From positions 1 to 20,672 of the IMG/VR virus record IMGVR_UViG_3300011113_000381: a DNA stretch of 20,672 bases; one strand, given 5' to 3'. The translations under genes and the position numbers were made by a program. Origin of the DNA: a virus. The notes beneath the pieces are model-generated. The model ran no database searches and was not told the origin of the DNA. It saw only the letters and a list, made by a program, of their open reading frames with translations. Of this stretch, positions 7,836 through 15,928 are shown in pieces (position 1 is the first letter of the stretch; each line of letters opens with the position of its first letter).

Positions 7836-7848
7836 ATTTTCCAATATA

Positions 7849-7856
7849 TATTTATA
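7849..7856 (-). promoter_or_regulatory. Candidate T4-type late promoter for the gp4 operon
   Basis: The minus strand reads TATAAATA here, identical to the T4 late promoter core, 13 bases before the gp4 ATG. It is the only exact TATAAATA noticed in a gap between genes. A transcript starting 6-7 bases downstream would have a leader of about 7 bases, shorter than usual, so the site could be fortuitous in this AT-rich gap. A T4-like gp33 encoded nearby makes late promoters of this type plausible. Confidence 0.4.
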
Positions 7857-7861
7857 GTAAA

Positions 7862-8689
7862 ATGCCTACAGTATTACAATATCCTCCCCAATCTGAACCC
7901 TTTTCACTGGAAGTACCTGTATGGATGAATTTTAGGGCTGCTAATTACAGTACTTTTATTAAAAATAGGGTCTTTGATTATATATGGTCTAATGCCTATC
8001 TGGATATCCGTTTGCCATTTCCTAAAGCAATGGCTACTCAAAATTCTCAAAATTATCAAGTAGGCGGTTCTATGAATATATTAGCAGCAGAATTAGGAGC
8101 TGGAGCTGGATCGGCTCAAAGCGGGGGGATGTTCAGTGCACTTGCTCAAGTAGTGGCTGGAGCAGCAACAGGAATACCGTTTGCGCAAGAAGTTATGGCT
8201 AAATCGGAAGCGGAAGCATCGTTTAAGTCTGGAGGTGGTGTTATACGTTTTGATCATTTAGAAACGGTTTTAATGCCAGGAGCTAGACGGACTCACTCTT
8301 TTGTAATAGATTTAGTAGCAAAAACATCAGCTCAAGCATTTTATATAAACGAAATTGCCATGGCATTTCAGACTAATCTTTTTCCTATAGCAAATACCAA
8401 TTCAATTTATACTATGCGCCATCCTCCATTATGGGCAATGCAAGCTTTTGGACCTAATGAGCCAAGATATTGGGATGGTGCTCCACTAGTTTCTGTGTTA
8501 AAAAGTGTAGATATTAATCGTTCTCCTATTATTGCATCACCATTTACTACTGTAGACTATCGACCTTTAGCAGTAAATATAAAACTAGTATTCGTTGAAC
8601 TAGAACCGGCAATGCAGGTAGGTAATGGTAAACTTTCTATATTTTCTAGATCTGATAATATTGCTAAAAAATTAGGCGGAAGTTTATAA
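7862..8689 (+). CDS. 48: gp48 baseplate tail tube cap
   Basis: A 275-residue protein resembling T4 gp48 (364 residues), which caps the baseplate hub-tube junction and with gp54 starts tube polymerisation. The C-terminal half aligns with T4 gp48: HPPLWAMQAFGPNEPRYWDG (residues about 187-206) against T4 NPTVWMVKNFG...FDG, and the later SPFTTVDYRPLAVNIKLVF...E against STFTLEITMREI. A small-residue, hydrophobic helix-like segment (GGMFSALAQVVAGAATGIPF, within residues about 71-115) corresponds to the similar Ala/Gly/Ile stretch in T4. The shorter length reflects a reduced N-terminal region, as in cyanophage forms. No Shine-Dalgarno is visible; the ATG follows TATAGTAAA. It is the first gene of the plus-strand baseplate operon, and its stop overlaps the gp53 start (TAATG). 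Confidence 0.85.
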   Translation: MPTVLQYPPQSEPFSLEVPVWMNFRAANYSTFIKNRVFDYIWSNAYLDIRLPFPKAMATQNSQNYQVGGSMNILAAELGAGAGSAQSGGMFSALAQVVAGAATGIPFAQEVMAKSEAEASFKSGGGVIRFDHLETVLMPGARRTHSFVIDLVAKTSAQAFYINEIAMAFQTNLFPIANTNSIYTMRHPPLWAMQAFGPNEPRYWDGAPLVSVLKSVDINRSPIIASPFTTVDYRPLAVNIKLVFVELEPAMQVGNGKLSIFSRSDNIAKKLGGSL

Positions 8690-10530
8690 TGATTAATTTA
8701 TTTCCAACTATAGATTATAGTTTAATTAGTGGCCAAACTTTACAGTTTGTTGATATTTTTAAAACTGTTAATATAGAATTTAAAAATAAAAATTTATTAC
8801 AAACTACTACTAAAATAATAGGAGAAAGACCAGATCAATTATCGTATAGATTATATCAATCTTCTAATTATTACTGGTCTCTATTTTTAACAAATAACAT
8901 TAAAAATCCATTTAAAGAATGGGGTCAATCAGAAGAAGCCTTTAATAAAAAAATAGAAAAAGAATATGAAGGATTTGTATATCAGTTTGCAAATAATTCA
9001 AAATATCTTCCTCCAGAAAATTCTTATCCAATACAAAATACTGATATTGATGTTTATACTGGAGTAGATTTTTCTAATATATCTGCTGGTGATCTTATCA
9101 TGGTAGAAACCGGAGAAGGTTCTTATTCTATAAAATGTTTAGGAGCTGGTATTGTTGTTTCTACAGATTTTTGTGGTGATCCGCAACGAGGGCAGAGTAT
9201 AGTTCCAGATGATTTAGATATACAAAAAAATATTAAACAAGTTTCGTGTGGAGGATATTTTAGTTCTTGTTTAGATACTTCTGGAAGAATTTACGCATGG
9301 GGTAAAGACATAGGTTTTAATGATTCGCCTTATGGATTTTTATCAAAATCATCTAAAGGATTATATAAATCTATATCCTCTGGTTTTACTTTTATAAATG
9401 CTTCCGGAGACAGAATTATTGCAATAAAAAATGATGGTGGATTAACTTGTTTTGGAGATTGCTCTAAAGATTTTAGTATACATTATGATGGAGACACAGG
9501 ATTTGTTAAAACTTATTGGACTAAAGGTTTGTGTGGTGGTATAGGTATTAAAAATGACGGAACTGTTAAATATTATGGTATAACCGGTCCTAATGTTCAA
9601 TTACACGATGCAGATTGTGGTTTAAATTATTGTGTTGGAGTTTTAAAATCAAATTTTGGTTTAACCGGATTTGGTGGTATAAGTCCTTTTAATGAATATA
9701 AAACAAACTTTCCTTCTGGTATAACAGGATTTACTGGTGTGGCTGCAGGACTATATCACAATATAGCCATAAACAGTAAAGGAGGATTGTGTGGTTTTGG
9801 TATTAGTGCTGAAGGTAGAACAATTGTCCCTAATAGCACATCAATTTATAAAACAGTTTCTGCTGGCAGATATCATTCTGCGGCATTAGATCAAAACAAT
9901 AAATTAGTTACATGGGGAAGTATTGCCACATATCTTGGTAGTTGTGTGGGAACAGAAACTAAGGCATCGATTACAAATGTTAGTGGAACTTATTCTTTAT
10001 TGGATTCTGGATTTGATCATTTAATATTAAGAAGTTCAGGAACAGTAAAACGATATATTGGTGTAATTAATAGTGTTGACACTTTATTTAAAAAAATAAA
10101 TGTAAAATCTTATCAATACTCTGACATAAATCCTCTATTAACAACACAAGATATTGATCCTAGTGGTTCCGTTGTTTCTATTTGGAGATATAATCAAAGC
10201 TCAGAACAATATGAAGAAATTAAAACTATACAAAATAAACTGCTAACAATACAAAAATATTTAGATGGAGTTTTATATATTAAAATTGCAGGAAATGTTA
10301 TAGATCCGTCTGTTAATAATAATTTTAAAAATATATATTTGCCTAATTATAAAAATGCAGACGATGAAGAGTCTTTTGATACATTAAGAAAACAACTAAC
10401 AAATCAAAATATTTATAACACTAAACAAATAAAATATTTAAGTAATAACGGTGTACAAGTATTAGAAAATACTGTTTCTGGTATTTTGAATGGAACAACC
10501 ACTGAAACTACTGTAACGGATGTAACATGA
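8689..10530 (+). CDS. 53: gp53 baseplate wedge protein with inserted RCC1-like propeller region
   Basis: A 613-residue protein; T4 gp53 is 196 residues. gp53 clamps neighbouring baseplate wedges together around the hub. The N-terminal 110 residues are recognisable: VDIFKTV, then GERPDQLSYRLYQSSNYYWS, LFLTNNIKNPFKEWGQSEEAF, matching T4 GSPRPEELANAIYGNPQLYW, LLMCND..DP..GWITSQEAA. The C-terminal NTKQIKYLSNNGVQVLENTVSGILNG matches T4 LRQIKIIAKSDINSFMNDL (key part: KQIKYLS). Between them, residues about 180-458 form RCC1-like repeats: VSCGGYFSSCLDTSGRIYAWG, ISSGFTFI...AIKNDGGLTCFG, GGIGIKNDGTVKYYG, VAAGLYHNIAINSKGGLCGFG, VSAGRYHSAALDQNNKLVTWG, giving W204-G205 and W409-G410 anchors. The insert sits between GDLIMVETGEGSYSIK and KRYIGVINSVDTLFKKINV, which look like halves of one small beta domain. 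The start overlaps the gp48 stop; GGCGGA lies eight bases upstream. Confidence 0.85.
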   Translation: MINLFPTIDYSLISGQTLQFVDIFKTVNIEFKNKNLLQTTTKIIGERPDQLSYRLYQSSNYYWSLFLTNNIKNPFKEWGQSEEAFNKKIEKEYEGFVYQFANNSKYLPPENSYPIQNTDIDVYTGVDFSNISAGDLIMVETGEGSYSIKCLGAGIVVSTDFCGDPQRGQSIVPDDLDIQKNIKQVSCGGYFSSCLDTSGRIYAWGKDIGFNDSPYGFLSKSSKGLYKSISSGFTFINASGDRIIAIKNDGGLTCFGDCSKDFSIHYDGDTGFVKTYWTKGLCGGIGIKNDGTVKYYGITGPNVQLHDADCGLNYCVGVLKSNFGLTGFGGISPFNEYKTNFPSGITGFTGVAAGLYHNIAINSKGGLCGFGISAEGRTIVPNSTSIYKTVSAGRYHSAALDQNNKLVTWGSIATYLGSCVGTETKASITNVSGTYSLLDSGFDHLILRSSGTVKRYIGVINSVDTLFKKINVKSYQYSDINPLLTTQDIDPSGSVVSIWRYNQSSEQYEEIKTIQNKLLTIQKYLDGVLYIKIAGNVIDPSVNNNFKNIYLPNYKNADDEESFDTLRKQLTNQNIYNTKQIKYLSNNGVQVLENTVSGILNGTTTETTVTDVT

Positions 10531-12845
10531 CCGCGAACAGAAAAGAAGTACAATTTCCTAATATAGAAATAACTTCTGTAAATATATACAAAATTGTAGA
10601 GAAAACATCTACAAAAATTTCGTTATTTGATGTTACAGAGTCAAGACAAAATCCTGATGCTTTTTCGGGCATTTCAATACAAGAAATTATTTTGGATGAA
10701 GACATGTTTGGTGGAGCTGTTACTGGATTTATTACAATAAACGATTCTGTTGGTCTGTTAGAACAATTAAATTTTGGTATTCACGATTCTATAGAATTTA
10801 TATTAACTTCTCCTACAGAAACAAAACAATTAAAATTTGTTATATTAGATTATGAAATAAAAGATAATTTAGCAAAACGAGAAATACACGGTCCTTCTGG
10901 TATCAAAACCACTATAACTTTACGATTTACTAGTGATGCTTTTATGTATAGAGATTTTGATGTACAAACTGCCATGTCTAATTTTATTGGTAAAATATCA
11001 AAAGGATCTAAAGATAACGATAATTTTCAAAATATAGATTATCCCAATCTTGTCGATTTAGAAGAAGAAAAACAAATGAAAGGATTTCTTCAAGAATTGA
11101 TTAGAGAAGTTTCCGGAGAAGAAAAAGATGCAAAAGGTGATGGTCTTTTTGGTGGATCGCCACAATCTGGTAAAAAATTAATAGCAGATGATACTTATAA
11201 TGATATTTGGATAAAACCCAATCCTGTAATGTATCCATTTTCAAAACTTTCTAGTACTGCTAAACCTTTTGAATTATTTAATTATGTTTGTGAATATGCT
11301 TGTTGGAAAGAAGATCCTAATTCTGTTAATTTCTTTTTTTGGGAAGATTTAGATAATTGGAATTTTAGATGCATTTCTTCTTTAGCTACTGAGAAAACTA
11401 AACATTATTATGAAATAAATGAATATGAAAATTTTAATAGAAGCATAGTTAGTATGGAAGTAATAAATGATTCCAGAATAATGGAACTTATAGATAAAGG
11501 ATGTTTCTTCTCGGAGTATATACGAGTAAAGCCTAATTGGAGTAATCCGTATAGACATGTTTCGGATACTGGTAATTCTCTTACTAGAAAAAATATAACT
11601 TTTAATTATAAAGAAGATATAAAAACCACATTAACGGGTTATAAAATAGCTACAGATAGTGTGTTAGATAATATTAAAAATAATAAATTATTAAATTATA
11701 ATAATTTAAGATTAACAGACAACTTATTTGGATTTTATTCTACACCTTATAATTCTAGTTATTATAATTTTAATTGGTGGAACTATTATAATTTTAATAC
11801 CGATGGATTTACTGGAGAAAGAATACAAAGATTAGAATCTATAAACACCCCAGAGGATTTAATACAAAGAAAACCAGAAATATCAGAGATCTCTAGATTA
11901 GAAAATGAATATTGGCAATCACAGTTTGATTTTTGTGAATTGCCAGGAGCATTATTAAGAATAATATACAAAGAAATAAAGTATCCTTTAATTAAAGCTC
12001 GTTACGATTATTCTAAACTAAAAAATTTAAAAAATTCATGGATTGCTTATCGAAAAAATGTATGCTGTGAACGAGCCATTCCTTCCAACTTTTTTGCCAT
12101 ATTAACAGAAGCCGATAAAATACACGGATCAACTGGAGGAGTGCTAGAAAATGATTCGGGAGGGATATATGCATATAAATGGGCAGAAGTAGAATTTTGG
12201 CCAAAAGAACAAATTTTATTGAATAAAAATAACGAATTACAAGTAGAAATTTGGAAAAAAAATAAAAAAATAATAGAATTTGAAGACTCAAATTTTCCTT
12301 TTGTGTTTGTTATGCCTTCATATGCTTTAGTAGGGACTAATAGTGAAAAATATACCGTACCAAAAGGCATAACTACTACAGTTTCTGGTGTTTACAATAC
12401 ACCGGATAATAGAGCTTATAATTTAAACGAAATATTAAATTCTGTGGCTCCCACAAAATTTGAAGACGGACATCAAACTTTATTGATGAATTCTGGCGTT
12501 ACAGATATTTTAGGAACTATTGTAGATAGAAAAACAGTTACAAATTATCCCAGCAAAACAATAATGATGCCTGTTGGTAAATTTAGAATAATAAGCGAAA
12601 CTTGCCCGGATTTTTCTGAACCAGGAAATAAAATATCTTCTGCTCAAGAAAATAATAACAGTGGTGGTTTTTATTTTGGCGGAAGAATTGTTCAAATGAC
12701 AGCTATTCCCAAAGAAATACTTCAATCGTTTGTATCATTTTATCCGGGAACAACAGCAGGAATCACCGGAATGAACGATTATTTGTTTGTGTTTGATACT
12801 ATAAATGCTCACGATGGACTGTGTAATGATGAAAATTGTACATAA
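10527..12845 (+). CDS. Baseplate hub-type protein, N-terminal piece (gp27-like)
   Basis: A 772-residue protein starting four bases inside the gp53 stop (ATGA overlap). Residues about 10-145 look like the first beta-barrel of tail hub proteins: a strand ISIQEIILDEDMFGGAVTGF, FITINDSVGLLEQLNFGIHD, and an FVILDYEI...TLRFTSDAF pattern. Residues about 248-289 (FELFNYVCEYACWKEDPNSV, NFFFWEDLDNWNFRCISSL) match the hub motif in which a wall of the central ring carries an aromatic-acid segment then F-x-x-I/S-SL. The rest is long, Asn/Tyr/Lys-rich and not recognised. The C terminus ends NAHDGLCNDENCT with no typical hub closing barrel; that barrel appears in the next gene. T4 gp27 is 391 residues. Assignment as a gp27 counterpart rests on motif pattern and its place between gp53 and gp25, and is tentative. 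Confidence 0.6.
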   Translation: MTANRKEVQFPNIEITSVNIYKIVEKTSTKISLFDVTESRQNPDAFSGISIQEIILDEDMFGGAVTGFITINDSVGLLEQLNFGIHDSIEFILTSPTETKQLKFVILDYEIKDNLAKREIHGPSGIKTTITLRFTSDAFMYRDFDVQTAMSNFIGKISKGSKDNDNFQNIDYPNLVDLEEEKQMKGFLQELIREVSGEEKDAKGDGLFGGSPQSGKKLIADDTYNDIWIKPNPVMYPFSKLSSTAKPFELFNYVCEYACWKEDPNSVNFFFWEDLDNWNFRCISSLATEKTKHYYEINEYENFNRSIVSMEVINDSRIMELIDKGCFFSEYIRVKPNWSNPYRHVSDTGNSLTRKNITFNYKEDIKTTLTGYKIATDSVLDNIKNNKLLNYNNLRLTDNLFGFYSTPYNSSYYNFNWWNYYNFNTDGFTGERIQRLESINTPEDLIQRKPEISEISRLENEYWQSQFDFCELPGALLRIIYKEIKYPLIKARYDYSKLKNLKNSWIAYRKNVCCERAIPSNFFAILTEADKIHGSTGGVLENDSGGIYAYKWAEVEFWPKEQILLNKNNELQVEIWKKNKKIIEFEDSNFPFVFVMPSYALVGTNSEKYTVPKGITTTVSGVYNTPDNRAYNLNEILNSVAPTKFEDGHQTLLMNSGVTDILGTIVDRKTVTNYPSKTIMMPVGKFRIISETCPDFSEPGNKISSAQENNNSGGFYFGGRIVQMTAIPKEILQSFVSFYPGTTAGITGMNDYLFVFDTINAHDGLCNDENCT

Positions 12846-12868
12846 AAATAAAAAATAAATAAAAATAA

Positions 12869-13798
12869 ATGAAAAATTTTTCTTTAAATATTTCTGGGTT
12901 CGATCAAGAGATACTAACAAAAAGTATCTTTCCCGTAAAAATAACCACTACTTCTTTTGAAAATTCTTACGTGGGTCATTGTTTTAGCCCGTATGGATTA
13001 GTATCTAATTTAAATTGTCCTAAAGAATTTAAATTTTGTAATTGTGCTAATAATACTCATGAATTATTACCTAATGAAAAAGAACCATCAGACGCAGATT
13101 TATCTGAAGCATTAGAAAAAACAAAAGAATGTAAATTAATAATACAAAAATTTGCCAATAAACAAAAATGGAAAAAATTCTTTGGTGTAAATTTTGCAGA
13201 ACCAACGTGTTCTTATAATTGTTCTGAACTTTTAGATTTTAAGTCGTCTTCTAATTCATATTACACAGAAAAAGATAAAATATTAATAGGTTCGACTTCA
13301 GTTTACGATAATGCTGGTTATTTTTCTTATGCTAGGAGAAAAAGTTATACTGGTACTGGAACTGATATTTTAGCTTTTCCAACTTACGATATTAAAACAA
13401 ATTCTCCAATAATTTCAGATGAAAATCATAAAATAAATGGAGAATATTTTAAATATTATTTAGAGTATTCTAAAACAAATGCTACGTTCTGGAATACTCC
13501 TATAAAAACTCCTTTACTACGACAAGCACAAGTTAATTTATTATTTTATCAAAGAATTCAAATTTTAGTTAATGGAGATTTTAGTGTAAAACCTGGAGAT
13601 ATTGTTGAAATAGATTATCCAACACCACAAAATCCTGTAAAAAATAATAAATTTTCTGGTAAATGGATGGTATATAAAATTGTTAGAACTATAAATTCTC
13701 AAAAACACACAATGAAACTGTTTTTAATGAGAGATGGACCTGCCCAATCACCATCATTCTTTAACAATAAATTAGTAAAGGATAAAGGATCAATATAA
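12869..13798 (+). CDS. Baseplate hub-type protein, C-terminal piece (gp27-like closing barrel)
   Basis: A 309-residue protein. Its residues about 216-290 carry the closing barrel pattern of gp27-like hubs: LLRQAQVNLLFYQRIQILVN, GDFSVKPGDIVEIDYP, GKWMVYKIVRTINSQKHTMK, LFLMRDG, comparable to T4 gp27 [20 protein letters not shown] followed by NLTPGVKIIF, FYVDEVIHEL and THLYMFTN. The N-terminal 130 residues hold Cys-rich stretches (CPKEFKFCNC; CSYNCSELL) and may be an added domain. The only leader is a 23-base A/T-only run of AATAAA-like repeats, with no Shine-Dalgarno. It follows the larger hub-type gene and precedes gp25 by one base. Together the two genes would supply the first and last domains that other phages carry in a single hub polypeptide. 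Confidence 0.65.
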   Translation: MKNFSLNISGFDQEILTKSIFPVKITTTSFENSYVGHCFSPYGLVSNLNCPKEFKFCNCANNTHELLPNEKEPSDADLSEALEKTKECKLIIQKFANKQKWKKFFGVNFAEPTCSYNCSELLDFKSSSNSYYTEKDKILIGSTSVYDNAGYFSYARRKSYTGTGTDILAFPTYDIKTNSPIISDENHKINGEYFKYYLEYSKTNATFWNTPIKTPLLRQAQVNLLFYQRIQILVNGDFSVKPGDIVEIDYPTPQNPVKNNKFSGKWMVYKIVRTINSQKHTMKLFLMRDGPAQSPSFFNNKLVKDKGSI

Positions 13799-13799
13799 A

Positions 13800-14183
13800 A
13801 TGGCAAGATATACAGACATAGATTTTTTATTGTCTAAAAATGCAATAAATAACGATGCTAATGTTAAATTGGACATTAATGCTATATCACAATCAATAAA
13901 AAATATAATATTAACGTCTAAAACCGAAAAACCATTTAATCCACAATTTGGTGCAAATGGATACGATATACTCTATGAATCGCCGTCTACTATACAAAAA
14001 GACATAATAAAAAGTAGTATTGCTGCAGAATTGCGCTTACAAGAGCCTAGAGCAGAAATCCGAGAGATAAATATTGAAGATGGAAAAAATGGGAAAATAA
14101 CAATATCTGTTTTATTTTCTCCAATATATGACGAGACTGTAGTAAGAAATTTAAATTTAGAGTTTACGGTGTCTGGAGAATAA
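13800..14183 (+). CDS. 25: gp25 baseplate wedge protein
   Basis: A 127-residue protein matching T4 gp25 (132 residues), the small wedge subunit that sits at the sheath-baseplate interface and helps start sheath assembly. The family signature is clear: an N-terminal DIDFLLSKN...VKLDINAISQSIKNIILT, the KPFNPQFGANGYDILYE block (conserved PF.P.FG..... L.E), and E82-P83-R84 in LRLQEPRAEIREINIE, the EPR motif of gp25-like proteins. The C-terminal strand VVRNLNLEFTV is typical. An AAAGGA about ten bases upstream may act as the ribosome binding site. The gene sits between the hub-type genes and gp6, and gp25 and gp6 contact one another in the T4 wedge. Confidence 0.95.
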   Translation: MARYTDIDFLLSKNAINNDANVKLDINAISQSIKNIILTSKTEKPFNPQFGANGYDILYESPSTIQKDIIKSSIAAELRLQEPRAEIREINIEDGKNGKITISVLFSPIYDETVVRNLNLEFTVSGE

Positions 14184-14184
14184 A

Positions 14185-15921
14185 ATGGCAACCCCTAAAA
14201 TAAATATAGCTTCACTTGATTTTGATTCAATAAAAAATTCTTTAAAAGAATATATTAGTACTAAATCAGAATTTGCTGGTTATGATTTTAATGGTTCTGC
14301 CATGAATGCTTTATTGGATGTTTTTGCTTATAATACATTATTTTATGCTTATTACGCAAATTTGATAGCAAATGAAGCATATTTAGATAGTGCAACAATA
14401 CAAGAAAATATTATTTCTTTATTAAAACCTTTAGGTTATCTTGTTCCTGGTAGAACCTCTGCAAAAATTATAGTTACAGCAGAACCGACAGCATCCACAG
14501 CTACAATAATACCATATATCGATGCATTTGTTGGTCAAGATTCTTCTGGTTCTTTGTATAGATTTTATGCCATAGAAGATATAACTTTAACTGGTTCTTC
14601 TACTTTTAATTTATATGAAGCTAGTAGTGTAGTTAATGAAGTCCAATTAGATGTAAATACCACAACACAAAAAGTATTTTTAGGAAATGAAAATATTGAT
14701 ATTAACACAATTACACTAAAAGTAAATGGAGAAAAATGGTTAAAGGCTAACAACGACGATGAAACTTTAACATCTTCCAGTAAAGTATATTTTATAGATA
14801 GAAGCAATACTGGGTTTTATGTCGTATTCAGTAAAAAAACAGTAAACGATTTTGAAACCTCTTATGGAAAATCTATAATAAGTTCTGATATAGTAACTGT
14901 TTCTTATCTGGTTTCTTCTGGTAGTTCTGCTAATAATATATCTTCAGTAAATAATTCTAAAACATCAATAACATCTACCATTCCCTCTTATGGTGGAACG
15001 GATTCTCCTGATTTAGATTCTATTAAGTTTTTTGCTCCTAAATTGTTTGCTGGAAATAATAGAACTGTTACTCCTGATGATTATTATTCTATTTTATTAT
15101 CTTCAGGTTTATTACCTTCAGGAATAACTTCTCAGGCACAAATTAATATTTGGGGAGGAGATGATGCAGATCCTCCGGCATATGGTAGACTATTCATTTC
15201 ATATGCAGATGATGGTTTGACTGCTGGTTCTAATTATGTAAAAGATACCATAAATCTCGTATCTCCTAAATCTGTATTGACTGTCCTACCAGAATATGTT
15301 CAATCTCAACTAATAACAGCATATATTGGATTGACCGCCGCAGGAGCACAGAGTTCTCAACTTTCAAATATTTCTTCTGACGTGGCCTCTCTTTATAATA
15401 CAGTAAAAGTATTTAATAAAAATATAAGTTTTTCTGATATAAAACAAAAAGTTTATAATAATTATTCTAATATATTAAATTTAAATTTAAATAGTCTGTA
15501 TCTAGGAATAACGCTGAATGGTTCTGATGGTACAAAATCTGTTTCATTTAAAAATGAACTATTTCCAACAATAACAGGAAATAAAGGTTCGGCAGTTTTA
15601 AGTTCTGCTTTTATATACACCAGTCCTACTTCTGGAAATACTGCAAATATTATTTTGGCAGATAAACCAAGAATATATGACACTTCAAATATTTCTATAA
15701 AAGGAGATCTAGTTGCATTAGGAGCAACAACTTCTACGGAATTAACATCTTTTGGTATACTTGGAGGCGTAGATTATACTAAAGGTTATGTTTTAATAGA
15801 TCCTAATGTTGTTCCTTACGGAACTACCATAGAATTGTACGGATATCCAAGATATAAAGATAATGTATCAATCAAAAACGAATATCTACTTAAAGTATCG
15901 GTAACAACAACAACAACATAA
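14185..15921 (+). CDS. 6: gp6 baseplate wedge protein
   Basis: A 578-residue protein of the T4 gp6 family (660 residues), which forms the continuous ring of the inner baseplate (baseplate_J-like family) and drives the shape change on contraction. The N terminus is diagnostic: LKEYISTKSEFAGYDFNGSA, MNALLDVFAYNTLFYAYYAN, LIANEAYLDSATIQENIISL then LKPLGYLVPGRTSAKI, which follow the usual gp6 pattern. A central stretch with FFAPKLFAGNNRTVTPDDYY, INIWGGDDADPPAYGR and FISY matches the baseplate_J core (aspartate-rich GG-D-D loop, then P-x-x-x-G-R). The gene starts one base after gp25, and GGAGA lies five bases before the ATG. It is somewhat shorter than T4 gp6, as in cyanophage forms. Confidence 0.93.
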   Translation: MATPKINIASLDFDSIKNSLKEYISTKSEFAGYDFNGSAMNALLDVFAYNTLFYAYYANLIANEAYLDSATIQENIISLLKPLGYLVPGRTSAKIIVTAEPTASTATIIPYIDAFVGQDSSGSLYRFYAIEDITLTGSSTFNLYEASSVVNEVQLDVNTTTQKVFLGNENIDINTITLKVNGEKWLKANNDDETLTSSSKVYFIDRSNTGFYVVFSKKTVNDFETSYGKSIISSDIVTVSYLVSSGSSANNISSVNNSKTSITSTIPSYGGTDSPDLDSIKFFAPKLFAGNNRTVTPDDYYSILLSSGLLPSGITSQAQINIWGGDDADPPAYGRLFISYADDGLTAGSNYVKDTINLVSPKSVLTVLPEYVQSQLITAYIGLTAAGAQSSQLSNISSDVASLYNTVKVFNKNISFSDIKQKVYNNYSNILNLNLNSLYLGITLNGSDGTKSVSFKNELFPTITGNKGSAVLSSAFIYTSPTSGNTANIILADKPRIYDTSNISIKGDLVALGATTSTELTSFGILGGVDYTKGYVLIDPNVVPYGTTIELYGYPRYKDNVSIKNEYLLKVSVTTTTT

Positions 15922-15928
15922 TATAAAA

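Noticed and set aside
7836-7844. TTG start at 7844 for gp4, adding three residues
   Set aside because: T4 gp4 begins MAY..., matching the ATG at 7835.
12013-12370. Two overlapping minus-strand frames rich in Phe and Leu that resemble membrane proteins
   Set aside because: They are complements of Lys/Asn/Glu codons of the hub-type gene and have no supported start.
12842-12870. Sequencing frameshift as the cause of the split hub
   Set aside because: The gap contains stops in more than one frame and is A/T only, and the next gene begins with its own ATG and about 130 extra residues before the barrel. A single-base error does not join the two.
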